Shown here piece by piece: positions 8,844 to 17,321 of a stretch of 64,000 nt of DNA. This DNA comes from an uncultured Maribacter sp. (GTDB lineage: Bacteria; Bacteroidota; Bacteroidia; Flavobacteriales; Flavobacteriaceae): assembly GCA_947498505.1 (NCBI GenBank), contig CANMKG010000006.1, positions 216,241-280,240 of the forward strand. The letters are read 5' to 3'. The translations under genes and the position numbers were made by a program. Position 1 is the first letter of the stretch. Every line of letters starts with the position of its first letter. The notes beneath the pieces were generated by a model, which searched no databases, had not been told where the DNA came from, and worked only from the letters and a program-made list of their open reading frames with translations.

Positions 8844-10622
8844 TTAAGCTTTGTAAAGTAACGCATTTAAATATTCTTTTAGTGATTGAGAATCTATTTT
8901 GGACAATTTGTGTAACTCATCTACAGTACCGTGTTCAAGGAAAGCATCTGGGACACCAAAAATTTTAATAGGATTTTTAAACCCATTTTCATTGGCGAAT
9001 TCTAGAATTGCACTACCAAAACCACCGTTTATACAACCGTCTTCTAAGGTTATAATGGTTTCATATTCCATAAATATTGACGAAAGTTCTTTAAAGTCAA
9101 GCGGTTTTATGAATCGCATATTGTAGTGTCCTATCTCCTTTGGTTGGTTTAAATCATTTAAGATAGATTGTATTCTATTTCCTAAATGACCCACAGAAAG
9201 CATAGCAATTTTTGTGCCTTTTTTTAGTTTTTGACTTTTTCCAACAATAATTTTCTCAAAAGGTTTTTTCCACACTTTTTCAGGAGCTCTTCCTCTAGGG
9301 TAGCGTATTGCAATTGGATGTGGTAACCCTAATTGTGCCGTGTAAAGTATATTTCTTAGCTCAATAGCATTCATTGGAGCAAAAATAATAAGGTTTGGAA
9401 CGCATCTTAAATAAGCAATATCGTAAACACCATGATGAGTTGCCCCATCCTGACCAACCAAACCAGCTCTATCTAAGCAAAATATTACTGGTAAATTTTG
9501 TAGCGCAACATCATGAATTACTTGGTCATATGCACGTTGTAAAAAAGTGGAATAAACATTACAAAACGGAATAAGACCTTCTTTTGCCATTGCCGATGCC
9601 ATGGTCACCGCATGCTGTTCAGCAATACCTACATCAAAAGCTCTTTCAGGTATTTCTTGCATCATATATTTTAAAGAACTACCTGTTGGCATTGCAGGCG
9701 TAATTCCAATAATTTTTTGATTTTTTTTAGCAAGTTCTAAAATGGTAAAACCAAACACATCTTGGTATTTTGGAGAAAGATTGTCGTTTTTTGTTTTGAC
9801 TAAATCACCAGTAGTTTTATCAAATTTCCCTGGGGCATGATATGTAACCTGATTTTCTTCTGCTTGTTTAAGTCCTTTTCCCTTAGTGGTTATAACATGT
9901 AAAAGTTTTGGACCCTGAATGGATTTTAGTCGGTTTAACTCCTCGATAATCGCAAAGATGTTGTGCCCATTAATTGGACCTGAATATTCAAAATTTAAAC
10001 ATTCAAAAATATTTTCATCTTTAGCAGTTCCTTTTTTTACATTGGTAAGATACTTTTTTAATGCACCAACACTGGGATCAATCCCTATTGCATTATCATT
10101 TAATATTATTAGCACATTGGCATCAGTAACTCCAGCATGATTTAGTCCTTCAAACGCCATTCCACTTGCAATTGAGGCATCACCAATTACAGCAATATGA
10201 TGTTTGTTTGTTTCTCCTTTAAGTTTTGATGCAACGGCCATACCTAAAATAGCAGATATTGAGGTAGAACTATGCCCGGTACCAAAGGAGTCATATTCAC
10301 TTTCTTCAATTTTCGGAAAACCACTTATGCCACCAAGTTGTCTGTTTGTTTTAAAAACACTCTTTCTTCCCGTGAGTATTTTATGCCCATATGCTTGGTG
10401 CCCAACATCCCAAATTAGTTTGTCAACTGGAGTGTTAAAAATATAATGTATGGCTATAGTTAATTCAACAACCCCTAAACTTGCACCTAAATGCCCTTCT
10501 TTTGTAGCGACAATATCAATAATAAATTCTCGTAACTCTTTAGCAAGAAAAGGCAATTTCTCCTTCTTTATTTTTCGAAGATCTTCAGGGAAATTAATAT
10601 TGGAAAGAATGCTTTTATACAT
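8844..10622 (-). CDS. dxs: 1-deoxy-D-xylulose-5-phosphate synthase
   Basis: The 592-aa thiamine-diphosphate enzyme condenses pyruvate and glyceraldehyde 3-phosphate to DXP, the first step of the non-mevalonate isoprenoid pathway. Visible motifs are the N-terminal GHLGASLGVVELTIAIHYIFNTPVDKLIWDVGHQAYGHKILTGR (positions given, not all catalytic), the ThDP-Mg motif GDASIASGMAFEGLNHAG...NDN (about 147-178), and the transketolase-like pyrimidine part with DRAGLVGQDGATHHGVYD (about 387-404). It is slightly shorter than the E. coli enzyme (620 aa) but complete. The polyprenyl synthase at 26199 uses products of this pathway but is not linked here. Downstream on the same strand is the DUF3078 gene. 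Confidence 0.95.
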   Translation of the reverse strand: MYKSILSNINFPEDLRKIKKEKLPFLAKELREFIIDIVATKEGHLGASLGVVELTIAIHYIFNTPVDKLIWDVGHQAYGHKILTGRKSVFKTNRQLGGISGFPKIEESEYDSFGTGHSSTSISAILGMAVASKLKGETNKHHIAVIGDASIASGMAFEGLNHAGVTDANVLIILNDNAIGIDPSVGALKKYLTNVKKGTAKDENIFECLNFEYSGPINGHNIFAIIEELNRLKSIQGPKLLHVITTKGKGLKQAEENQVTYHAPGKFDKTTGDLVKTKNDNLSPKYQDVFGFTILELAKKNQKIIGITPAMPTGSSLKYMMQEIPERAFDVGIAEQHAVTMASAMAKEGLIPFCNVYSTFLQRAYDQVIHDVALQNLPVIFCLDRAGLVGQDGATHHGVYDIAYLRCVPNLIIFAPMNAIELRNILYTAQLGLPHPIAIRYPRGRAPEKVWKKPFEKIIVGKSQKLKKGTKIAMLSVGHLGNRIQSILNDLNQPKEIGHYNMRFIKPLDFKELSSIFMEYETIITLEDGCINGGFGSAILEFANENGFKNPIKIFGVPDAFLEHGTVDELHKLSKIDSQSLKEYLNALLYKA

Positions 10623-10641
10623 AGTTAAACCTAAGGAATAG

Positions 10642-10649
10642 CAAAGCTA
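10642..10649 (-). promoter_or_regulatory. -7 box of the dxs promoter
   Basis: The minus strand reads TAGCTTTG here, a full match to the flavobacterial -7 element TAnnTTTG, 19 nt upstream of the dxs start. No good TTTG at -33 was found, so this is a partial match. Confidence 0.5.
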
Positions 10650-10759
10650 CGTTTTTTAGTTGTCATGAGAATTTTTCCACAAATAATAGTCGGAGACAAT
10701 ATTCGATAATTCTAATCGTTAAAGTACCTAATACATAATTAAATAAACCACCAAAAATC

Positions 10760-11848
10760 ATGAAAATTATTTTAAGAAGTGCCGTAATGGCAGCTTTGTT
10801 AATCGTTGCCGCATGTGGAAAAGATGAAGCAAATAATATTGCAGAAGAGCTTGAGCAACAAGCTGAAGAATTTGAAAGTAGACCTCTTGAAGCCAATGTT
10901 GTTTCTGATAACGTAGTTATTAAAGGAGCTACTAAAGAAAACGGAGAACCACCTACACCAAATGGGGCAATATCTCTAGATGTTTCTAACACAACTAAGA
11001 CAGCATTGTTAGGTGAAGGATTTAATATTTCTATTGATTCAGATGCGAATGTAACGGGAGCATATATTCGTTTCAAAGAAAACGATGGAGACGTTTCTGA
11101 TAGTTATTATGATGTAAATGTTGCATCTAATTATTCTGGAAAAAAAGCAATAAAATCCGATAGTAAAAAACATAATAAGTCAAGTAAATCCAAGGAAGAT
11201 AGCGATGTTACTTTAGACGTTGATTTTGATGCTAATATTGAACCAGGAACTTTTTGTTATGAAATTTGTGTTTATGATGCTGAAGGAAATATAAGTAATC
11301 CGCAAGAGGTTTGTGTTACTGTAGAGAGTTGGGGAGGAAATAAAGATGTAGTTGCTAAGTGGAGTATGTCAAAAATTGAAGATTTTTACGGAATGGAGAT
11401 ATATACTGATGTTATCGGAGAAAAAGATTGTGACGATTACCAAGAGTATTGTTCACAAACGGGTATGTATGTTGAAGTTACTGAATGTGAAACTTATGAA
11501 TATACTTATTTAAATTTGAATGCCGATGGCACTTTTTATATAGATCAAAAGGGTGAAGATGAAACTCTAGATGAAGAAGCTTTTGAAGAATCATGTGAAC
11601 CTAAGTACTTAAAATATGATTATAGATATGAATCCGAAGGAAACTGGGCATATGTAGCTGAAACAAAAAGGTTGACTTTAGTTGAATATAAGTACAAGGA
11701 GTTGTTTGAAGGAGAAACTGAAGAAGATGTTAATGAAGCAGGGCAAGGAGAATTAATTTTTGACGGTAAAGCTGAATTAGACGGAAATTCCTTAATCATT
11801 ATAGAGACTTTCGGTGATGAAACTGCAAAATACTATTTTACAAAATAA
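10760..11848 (+). CDS. Secreted lipoprotein, acidic, function unknown
   Basis: The 362-aa protein has a lipoprotein signal peptide (MKIILRSAVMAALLIVAAC, lipobox V-A-A-C with Cys19). An acidic linker of about 30 residues follows, then a beta-rich part that reads like an Ig-like fold (AISLDVSNTTKTALLGEGFNISI ... GTFCYEICVYDAEGNISNPQEVCVTV, with three Cys). A Lys/Ser-rich low-complexity stretch lies at about 131-152. The C-terminal 150 residues are very acidic and contain a second group of Cys (CDDYQEYC, ECETY, ESCEP) and a lipocalin-like ending (LTLVEYKYKELF ... GELIFDGKAELDGNSLIIIETF). I do not recognise a family. It is divergent from dxs and closed by a strong terminator. Confidence 0.7.
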   Translation: MKIILRSAVMAALLIVAACGKDEANNIAEELEQQAEEFESRPLEANVVSDNVVIKGATKENGEPPTPNGAISLDVSNTTKTALLGEGFNISIDSDANVTGAYIRFKENDGDVSDSYYDVNVASNYSGKKAIKSDSKKHNKSSKSKEDSDVTLDVDFDANIEPGTFCYEICVYDAEGNISNPQEVCVTVESWGGNKDVVAKWSMSKIEDFYGMEIYTDVIGEKDCDDYQEYCSQTGMYVEVTECETYEYTYLNLNADGTFYIDQKGEDETLDEEAFEESCEPKYLKYDYRYESEGNWAYVAETKRLTLVEYKYKELFEGETEEDVNEAGQGELIFDGKAELDGNSLIIIETFGDETAKYYFTK

Positions 11849-11870
11849 TAGTTAAGCTTATAACTTAATT

Positions 11871-11901
11871 AAACCCTCAACTTTTCGTTGAGGGTTTTTT
11901 T
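11871..11901 (+). terminator. Intrinsic terminator after the lipoprotein gene
   Basis: Perfect 11-bp stem AAACCCTCAAC (11871-11881) with GTTGAGGGTTT (11887-11897), loop ttttc, followed by TTTT. It lies 22 nt after the lipoprotein stop. Confidence 0.9.
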
Positions 11902-11915
11902 ATGCTTGAAATCTT

Positions 11916-11923
11916 TAAATTTG
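11916..11923 (+). promoter_or_regulatory. -7 box of the tadA promoter
   Basis: TAAATTTG matches TAnnTTTG, 24 nt before the tadA ATG at 11948 and just after the preceding terminator. The longest tadA frame (TTG at 11888) would start inside that terminator, which supports the later start. No clear -33 TTTG at 19-21 nt. Confidence 0.5.
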
Positions 11924-11947
11924 TGCGATTGCCATTTAAAATATAAC

Positions 11948-12391
11948 ATGATACAACCTTTTGACGATTCCTACTTTATGAAAAAAGCTTTGCAGGAAGC
12001 GCAATACGCTTTTGATGATGGTGAAATTCCAGTAGGTGCTGTAATTGTGATAAAAGACAGAATAATTGCTAGAACACATAATTTAACAGAGCAATTGAAT
12101 GATGTTACGGCACATGCCGAAATGCAGGCGATAACATCTGCGGCTAACTTTTTAGGAGGCAAATATTTAAAAGATTGCACATTGTATGTTACTTTGGAGC
12201 CTTGCCAAATGTGCGCAGGGGCTTTGTATTGGAGCCAAATTTCGAGAATTGTTTATGGAGCAAAAGACCCTGAAAGAGGTTGCGGTGCCTTGGGAACTAA
12301 ACTACATCCAAAAACTAAAATTGAAGGTGGTGTTATGGAAAACGAATGTGGAGATTTGCTCAGAGCGTTTTTTTCGAAAAAAAGAGATTAA
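11948..12391 (+). CDS. tadA: tRNA adenosine(34) deaminase
   Basis: The 147-aa cytidine-deaminase-fold enzyme converts A34 to inosine in the wobble position of tRNA. The zinc site is visible as H56-A-E58 (NDVTAHAEMQAI) and P-C86-Q-M-C89 (VTLEPCQMCAGALYWSQI), with E58 as the proton shuttle. The GEIPVGAVIV stretch at residues 25-34 is typical. Length is normal with this start; the longer frame begins with TTG inside a terminator. The 3' end carries a run of A and a shared hairpin with cspA. Confidence 0.93.
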   Translation: MIQPFDDSYFMKKALQEAQYAFDDGEIPVGAVIVIKDRIIARTHNLTEQLNDVTAHAEMQAITSAANFLGGKYLKDCTLYVTLEPCQMCAGALYWSQISRIVYGAKDPERGCGALGTKLHPKTKIEGGVMENECGDLLRAFFSKKRD

Positions 12392-12416
12392 AAAAACACC
12401 ACGTATTAGGTGGTGT
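12391..12416 (-). terminator. Intrinsic terminator of cspA
   Basis: Read on the minus strand, ACACCAC (12416-12410) pairs with GTGGTGT (12402-12396) around a 7-nt loop and is followed by TTTTT (12395-12391). It lies just past the cspA stop and touches the tadA stop, so the two convergent genes share it. Confidence 0.8.
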
Positions 12417-12439
12417 GATGTCGCATAAAATAACTGAGA

Positions 12440-12634
12440 TTACTCTATAATTTCGACTTGTCCTGCAACCATGCCTTTTCTTCCTTCTTCTTCAACATAG
12501 CTTACTTTATCGCCTTCATTAAGCTCAATGCCGTTTAAAGCGGTTGCATGAACAAAGATGTCTTTTCCTGTGTCATCGTTGGTAATAAATCCATATCCTT
12601 TGGATCCATTAAAGAATTTTACTGTACCGGTCAT
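12440..12634 (-). CDS. cspA: Cold-shock-domain protein
   Basis: This 64-aa protein is a single OB-fold cold-shock domain that binds single-stranded RNA and DNA and works as an RNA chaperone. RNP1 (KGYGFIT, residues 12-18) and RNP2 (DIFVHATAL, residues 25-33) are both intact. The start is ATG 12634 (MTGTVKFFN); the frame's extra codon before it is TTG. It stands alone between tadA and a small membrane protein and has its own terminator. The upstream 80 nt are AT-rich and could form a leader, but no clear promoter box was found. Confidence 0.95.
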   Translation of the reverse strand: MTGTVKFFNGSKGYGFITNDDTGKDIFVHATALNGIELNEGDKVSYVEEEGRKGMVAGQVEIIE

Positions 12635-12718
12635 CAAAATAAATATTATAGTTATGCTCTAATTTATAAATTTTTAAGCATTTCTAAAGTGTATTACTTT
12701 GAAAAATTAAAATAGAAA

Positions 12719-12970
12719 TCATTGGTTATCAGTATTCCTGGTTTCTTTTTCCTGCATTTCTCGTATTTTTTCATTAGTAAGCATGTAGTCTTTCATTTTT
12801 TTTCCTCTACTAGCCATGATTAAAAAAAGAGGCATAGCTACCAAAAAAATACCAACGGTTCCAGAACCTATAAATTTATGACCAAGTGGAGTTTGTTCTT
12901 CTAAAATAGAAAAACCATATAGTATAGAACCTATTGATAATAAGAGTACTATGGTGATTAGGTATTTCAT
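12719..12970 (-). CDS. Small two-helix membrane protein, function unknown
   Basis: The 83-aa protein has two hydrophobic segments (about residues 3-21 and 36-52) and a charged tail (RGKKMKDYMLTNEKIREMQEKETRNTDNQ). No family is recognised. Its start overlaps the stop of the chloride-channel gene by 4 nt, so it is translationally coupled to it. A role as an accessory subunit is possible but only inferred from position. Confidence 0.65.
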   Translation of the reverse strand: MKYLITIVLLLSIGSILYGFSILEEQTPLGHKFIGSGTVGIFLVAMPLFLIMASRGKKMKDYMLTNEKIREMQEKETRNTDNQ

Positions 12971-14751
12971 TTGGTAAAATTAATAAGTTCTCTTCTATAT
13001 GCTGTTAAAAGTTTGGATTTTGATACAAATCCTAAATATTTTCCATGTTTTATAACGGGTAAATTCCAAGCACTACTATCCTGAAATTTTTGCATTACCG
13101 TTTGCATATTGTCCTTTTCGTAAATTATTTGGTCTGGAGGACGATGCATATAGGTTTCTACCGTAGTTTTTTTGTATAATTTAGTATCAAACATAAATTC
13201 TCTTATATCATCTAGCAGAACTATGCCCACAAGAACTTGCGCATCATCTACTACAGGAAAAATGTTTCGGGTAGACTTTGCAACGGATTCATGCAACATA
13301 TTACCAAGAGTCATTTCAGGGTGAACTTGCTTAAAATTGTCTTCGATTACATCATCAAGTTGCATTAATGTTAATACCGTTTGGTCTTTATCATGGGTTA
13401 ATAAAGCACCACTTTGTGCTAATTCTCTTGTATAAATAGTATGGTTAATGGTATTTTTTGTAATTAAATAGGATATAGAAGCGGTTATCATTAGAGGAAC
13501 AAAAAGCCCATATCCACCGGTGATTTCAGCAATTAAAAATATAGCAGTAAGTGGAGCATGAAGCACTCCAGCAATAAGCCCGGCCATCCCTATTAGTGTG
13601 AAATTACTTTCAGATACGGAGAAACCTAATCCAATATTGTTGATAATCTTTGCTACTACGTTTCCTAAGGCACTACCCATTACCATAGTTGGAATAAAAA
13701 TTCCGCCAGCGCCACCAGCAGCAAGTGTAGTTGTCATTGCAACAGCTTTAAAAATGGTAATACCAAAAAGAAGTGCTATTACCACCCAAATGTTATTCAT
13801 GTAATTGTCAAATGGATTTTTACCAATAGCTTCGGTGTGGTTGCCCTCTAACAAATGATTTATAAAACCAAAACCTTCACCGTATAAAGGGGGTATTAGA
13901 TATAGCATTCCTCCTATAAAAATTCCGCCTACTAACAATCTATATTTTGGGCTTTTTAAGGGTTTAAAAAGCTTAATAATTCTAAAGTACATTTTTGTAA
14001 AATAAATAGAGGCAAAAGCTGTACCTACACCTAAAATAATATAGAAGAGCGTGTCTTTTACAGCAAAATCCTCTGAAATGGTAAAATTAAAAAGTACCTC
14101 GTTCCCAAGAAAAAAATAGGAGGTAAGCACTCCAGATATGGAGGCTAGCAGTAATGGAAGCATTGAGAGCATGGTTAAATCCATACTAAAAACCTCTACA
14201 GCAAAAATGATAGCTGCAATCGGAGATTGAAAAACCGAAGCTATTGCACCAGCAGAGGCACAAGCTATGAGTAGCGAACGGGTTTTTGCATTTACATGAA
14301 ATAGTTTTCCAAAATTAGAGCTTATTGCAGCTCCTGAAGCCACTGCGGGACCAAGTAACCCAACGGACCCTCCAAAACCAACGGTTAAAGGTGCGGTTAT
14401 TAGCGAGGTGTATATTTGCTTTGATGGAATTAGTCCTTTGTTTTTAGATAATGAAAACAAAATATAGGAAATAGCGTGCTGAAGCTTTTCTTTATGAACG
14501 TATTTTACGTAGAAAAAAACAAGTGTTAAGCCGACGATAGGAAGTATAAAATAAAGTTGGTTTCTGGAAATTATGATTCCTTGTTCTAAAGAAGCTTCAA
14601 TAAAATATGTAATGTTCTTTAATGTAACGGCCGCGAGACCCGCAAGAAAACCAACAATAATGCTTAAGTAGTACACAAAAGTTTTATTGGAAATATGTTT
14701 GTATCTCCATATAAGGATGCGTTTAAAAAGGCTTTTTTTGTGTTCGGGCAT
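12967..14751 (-). CDS. ClC-type chloride channel/transporter with two CBS domains
   Basis: The 594-aa inner-membrane protein has the ClC core (about residues 25-435; GAIASVFQSPIAAIIFAVEVF and GGAGGIFIPTMVMGSALGN are recognisable helices lining the ion path) and a C-terminal CBS pair (about 455-590) that usually senses adenine nucleotides. The helix-F motif, G-R/K-E-G-P in most ClC proteins, reads G131-L-L133-G-P here. The gating and proton-coupling glutamate is replaced by leucine (codon at 14353-14355). This suggests a protein without normal proton coupling. The substrate (chloride, fluoride or another anion) cannot be told. It is coupled to the small membrane protein downstream. Confidence 0.88.
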   Translation of the reverse strand: MPEHKKSLFKRILIWRYKHISNKTFVYYLSIIVGFLAGLAAVTLKNITYFIEASLEQGIIISRNQLYFILPIVGLTLVFFYVKYVHKEKLQHAISYILFSLSKNKGLIPSKQIYTSLITAPLTVGFGGSVGLLGPAVASGAAISSNFGKLFHVNAKTRSLLIACASAGAIASVFQSPIAAIIFAVEVFSMDLTMLSMLPLLLASISGVLTSYFFLGNEVLFNFTISEDFAVKDTLFYIILGVGTAFASIYFTKMYFRIIKLFKPLKSPKYRLLVGGIFIGGMLYLIPPLYGEGFGFINHLLEGNHTEAIGKNPFDNYMNNIWVVIALLFGITIFKAVAMTTTLAAGGAGGIFIPTMVMGSALGNVVAKIINNIGLGFSVSESNFTLIGMAGLIAGVLHAPLTAIFLIAEITGGYGLFVPLMITASISYLITKNTINHTIYTRELAQSGALLTHDKDQTVLTLMQLDDVIEDNFKQVHPEMTLGNMLHESVAKSTRNIFPVVDDAQVLVGIVLLDDIREFMFDTKLYKKTTVETYMHRPPDQIIYEKDNMQTVMQKFQDSSAWNLPVIKHGKYLGFVSKSKLLTAYRRELINFTK

Positions 14752-14766
14752 TTATATAAAAGTATT

Positions 14767-14798
14767 AAAAAATCCCACTTATTAAGCGGGATTTTTTT
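14767..14798. terminator. Terminator of aspS, bidirectional form
   Basis: The hairpin AAATCCC-a-CTT, loop att, AAG-c-GGGATTT has one mismatch, with A-runs on the left and T-runs on the right. On the minus strand it closes aspS (stop at 14822). It also lies 16 nt upstream of the chloride-channel start. Confidence 0.75.
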
Positions 14799-14821
14799 AA
14801 ATAATACTATACAGTTTGAAT

Positions 14822-16570
14822 TTATAAATCTAATTTAAGATTTAATTCTTTCAATTGTTCTTCATCAATTGTAGCAGGAGCATCTATCATTACGTCTCTT
14901 CCGCTATTGTTTTTAGGAAAAGCAATGAAATCTCGGATAGTTTCTTGTCCTCCTAAAATTGAAACTAGCCTGTCTAAACCAAAAGCAATACCACCATGTG
15001 GAGGAGCGCCATATTCAAAAGCATCCATTAAAAATCCAAATTGCGCTTTTGCCTCTTCCGGTGTAAACCCCAGATGCTTAAACATTATAGATTGTATTTC
15101 TTTATCATGAATACGAATAGAGCCTCCACCAATTTCGTTTCCATTTAAAACTAAATCGTAGGCATTTGCTTTTACAGCTCCGGGCTCTGTGTCTAATAAC
15201 TCTAATTGCCCTGGTTTTGGAGAAGTAAAAGGGTGGTGCATTGCATGATAATGCCCAGTTTCTTCATCTAATTCCAATAACGGAAAGTCTATTACCCATA
15301 ATGGAGCAAATTCATTAGGGTTTCGTAACTCCAAGCGTTCCGCTAATTCCATACGCAAAGCACTTAATTGTGCTCTAGTATGATTTGTTTTACCAGAAAG
15401 TACACAGATTAAGTCACCTGCTTTTGCCCCCGTTTTTTCTGCCCATTTAGCTAAGTCGTCTTGGTCATAAAATTTGTCAACAGATGATTTGTATGTACCA
15501 TCTTCATTGCATTTTACGTATACCATTCCTTTTGCTCCAACTTGAGGTCTTTTAACCCAGTCAATAAGAGCGTCAATTTGTTTTCTTGTATACGAAGCAG
15601 CTCCTGGTACTGCTATTCCAACTACTAATTCAGAAGCATTAAATACGTTAAAATCTTTATGTTGTGCAACTTCGTTTAATTCGCCAAACTCCATTCCAAA
15701 ACGAATATCGGGTTTGTCGTTACCATATTTTTTCATGGCATCGTCAAAAGTCATTCTTGGAAAATCTCCAGTATCAATGCCCTTAATTTCTTTTAAAAGG
15801 TGACGTGTTAAGCCTTCAAAAGCATTTAAGATATCTTCTTGCTCAACAAAGGCCATTTCACAATCAATCTGAGTAAACTCAGGTTGTCTATCCGCTCTTA
15901 AATCTTCATCTCTAAAACACTTTACAATTTGAAAGTATTTGTCTAAACCACCAACCATAAGCAATTGCTTAAAAGTTTGCGGAGATTGGGGAAGCGCATA
16001 AAATTGTCCTTCATTCATTCTACTAGGAACAACAAAGTCTCTGGCGCCTTCAGGAGTAGATTTAATTAGGTACGGAGTCTCAACTTCTATAAATCCTTCT
16101 TCCGCTAAATATTTTCGTACCTCAATGGCTACTTTACTTCTAAATATGAGGTTTTCCTTAACGGGGTTTCTACGAATGTCAATATAACGGTATTTCATTC
16201 GTAAGTCTTCTCCGCCATCCGTATTATCTTCAATAGTAAAAGGAGGAGTTTGCGAGGTATTTAATATGGTAAGCTGAGTAACTAAAACTTCAATATCACC
16301 AGTTGGAATATTACCATTTTTAGAAGTACGCTCAATAACAGAGCCTTTAACCTGAACAACAAATTCTCGACCTAAGCTTTTTGCTTTTTCCAAGAGAGAT
16401 TTATCAGTACGCTCTTCATCAAATACCAGTTGCGTAATTCCGTAACGATCTCGAAGATCTACCCAAACAACAAAACCTTTGTCTCTAGTTTTATGAACCC
16501 AGCCAGAAAGTGTTACTTCTTGATCTACATGGGACATTCTTATTTCACCGCAGGTATGACTTCTATACAT
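14822..16570 (-). CDS. aspS: Aspartyl-tRNA synthetase
   Basis: The 582-aa class II synthetase charges tRNA-Asp with aspartate. The N-terminal OB fold ([32 protein letters not shown], split here by position 19-50) binds the anticodon. Class II motif 2 appears as [19 protein letters not shown] (about 213-231) and motif 3 as [17 protein letters not shown] (about 525-541). The insertion domain between them and the length mark it as the bacterial type. The start [11 protein letters not shown] is the usual one. A flavobacterial promoter lies just upstream and a terminator follows. Confidence 0.97.
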   Translation of the reverse strand: MYRSHTCGEIRMSHVDQEVTLSGWVHKTRDKGFVVWVDLRDRYGITQLVFDEERTDKSLLEKAKSLGREFVVQVKGSVIERTSKNGNIPTGDIEVLVTQLTILNTSQTPPFTIEDNTDGGEDLRMKYRYIDIRRNPVKENLIFRSKVAIEVRKYLAEEGFIEVETPYLIKSTPEGARDFVVPSRMNEGQFYALPQSPQTFKQLLMVGGLDKYFQIVKCFRDEDLRADRQPEFTQIDCEMAFVEQEDILNAFEGLTRHLLKEIKGIDTGDFPRMTFDDAMKKYGNDKPDIRFGMEFGELNEVAQHKDFNVFNASELVVGIAVPGAASYTRKQIDALIDWVKRPQVGAKGMVYVKCNEDGTYKSSVDKFYDQDDLAKWAEKTGAKAGDLICVLSGKTNHTRAQLSALRMELAERLELRNPNEFAPLWVIDFPLLELDEETGHYHAMHHPFTSPKPGQLELLDTEPGAVKANAYDLVLNGNEIGGGSIRIHDKEIQSIMFKHLGFTPEEAKAQFGFLMDAFEYGAPPHGGIAFGLDRLVSILGGQETIRDFIAFPKNNSGRDVMIDAPATIDEEQLKELNLKLDL

Positions 16571-16884
16571 CTAGTTTATTTTAAATGGCAAATGTAAGAA
16601 GTATCATGATAAGCTTAAAGTATTGCTGCAATTAATCTCTGGGGATTTGTCTTTGAAAAAATAGGTTCTTGAAAGGATAAAAAGCAAAATATATAGATAT
16701 GATGAATCAGTTTATTTTTAATGTTAACATTGAATTAATATTTAAAATATTGTTTTTCAGTGTTTTATGTATTCAATGTTAATTTAATGTAAACTAATAG
16801 TTAATTTAATATGGTTTGAAAGACAATATTTTGTAACTTAGCAGCGTTAATGTTATGAAAAGTTTAATTTAAAACAAACATACT
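16571..16884. other. Gene-less interval with nested inverted repeats
   Basis: The left part holds the aspS promoter. The middle holds a perfect 12-bp inverted repeat, TTAACATTGAAT (16724-16735) with ATTCAATGTTAA (16771-16782), 35 nt apart. Inside is a second palindrome, AATATTT-a-AAATATT (16737-16751), so a long stem-loop could form. The left arm also sits in AATGTTAACATT (16720-16731). No protein gene or known RNA family is recognised. The last 100 nt should hold the promoter of the gene at 16885. Confidence 0.55.
16589..16619 (-). promoter_or_regulatory. aspS promoter
   Basis: On the minus strand, TTTA (16619-16616), 19 nt, then TACATTTG (16596-16589). The -7 box matches TAnnTTTG fully; the -33 box is one base off TTTG. 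The box ends 18 nt before the aspS start. Confidence 0.6.
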
Positions 16885-17235
16885 ATGAAAAATACGATAT
16901 TAATTATAGCACTTATGTTTTCTTTTGGAGTGTTTGCTCAAGATATAGCCCCAAAATTTGAAAAAGATGGAGAAATGGTGAAAGCTACCTATTTTCATGA
17001 AAATGGAGAAGTCGCCCAAGTTGGTCATTTTTTAAATCAAAAGCTTGAGGGAGAATGGAAAATGTATAACGAGGCTGGAAAGAAAATTGCAATGGGGTCT
17101 TATATTAACGGTGTAAAAACTGGAAAATGGTTCTTTTGGGAAGGCAATGGTCTTAAAGAGGTAGATTTTTATGACAATGAGATTGCCAATGTTATTCAAT
17201 GGAATAATTCTGAAGCTGTAGTTTTGAATAAGTAG
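16885..17235 (+). CDS. Small secreted YwqK/MORN-type repeat protein
   Basis: The 116-aa protein has a signal peptide (MKNTILIIALMFSFGVFA, cleavage before QDIAP). The mature part has repeated strand motifs: ATYFHENGEVAQVGHFLNQKLEGEWKMYNEAGKKIAMGSYINGVKTGKWFFWEG (about 32-85), the G-x-W-x-x-Y/F pattern of MORN-like repeats. Annotated relatives are often called YwqK-family antitoxins, but a secreted protein with no toxin next to it gives no support for that name. The role is unknown. It is followed by a strong terminator. Confidence 0.7.
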   Translation: MKNTILIIALMFSFGVFAQDIAPKFEKDGEMVKATYFHENGEVAQVGHFLNQKLEGEWKMYNEAGKKIAMGSYINGVKTGKWFFWEGNGLKEVDFYDNEIANVIQWNNSEAVVLNK

Positions 17236-17253
17236 TAGTATAATTATATATAG

Positions 17254-17290
17254 AAAAACCCCGAAGTATTTAAATATTTCGGGGTTTTTT
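17254..17290. terminator. Bidirectional intrinsic terminator
   Basis: The stem AAAACCCCGAA.. pairs with ..TTCGGGGTTTT and extends through a G-T pair into TAT/ATA. A-run on the left and T-run on the right serve both convergent genes (stops at 17235 and 17322). Confidence 0.9.
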
Positions 17291-17321
17291 GTTTTACGTA
17301 TTTTGTAAAAGTTCTAGACTT

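Noticed and set aside
10663..11076. 137-codon minus-strand frame opposite the lipoprotein gene
   Set aside because: It is the antisense of the lipoprotein's signal peptide and low-complexity part; the plus-strand frame has a lipobox, a terminator and a normal length.
16885..17235. Toxin-antitoxin reading of the YwqK-type gene
   Set aside because: The protein has a signal peptide and no toxin gene lies beside it; the antitoxin name is only a database label for this repeat type.
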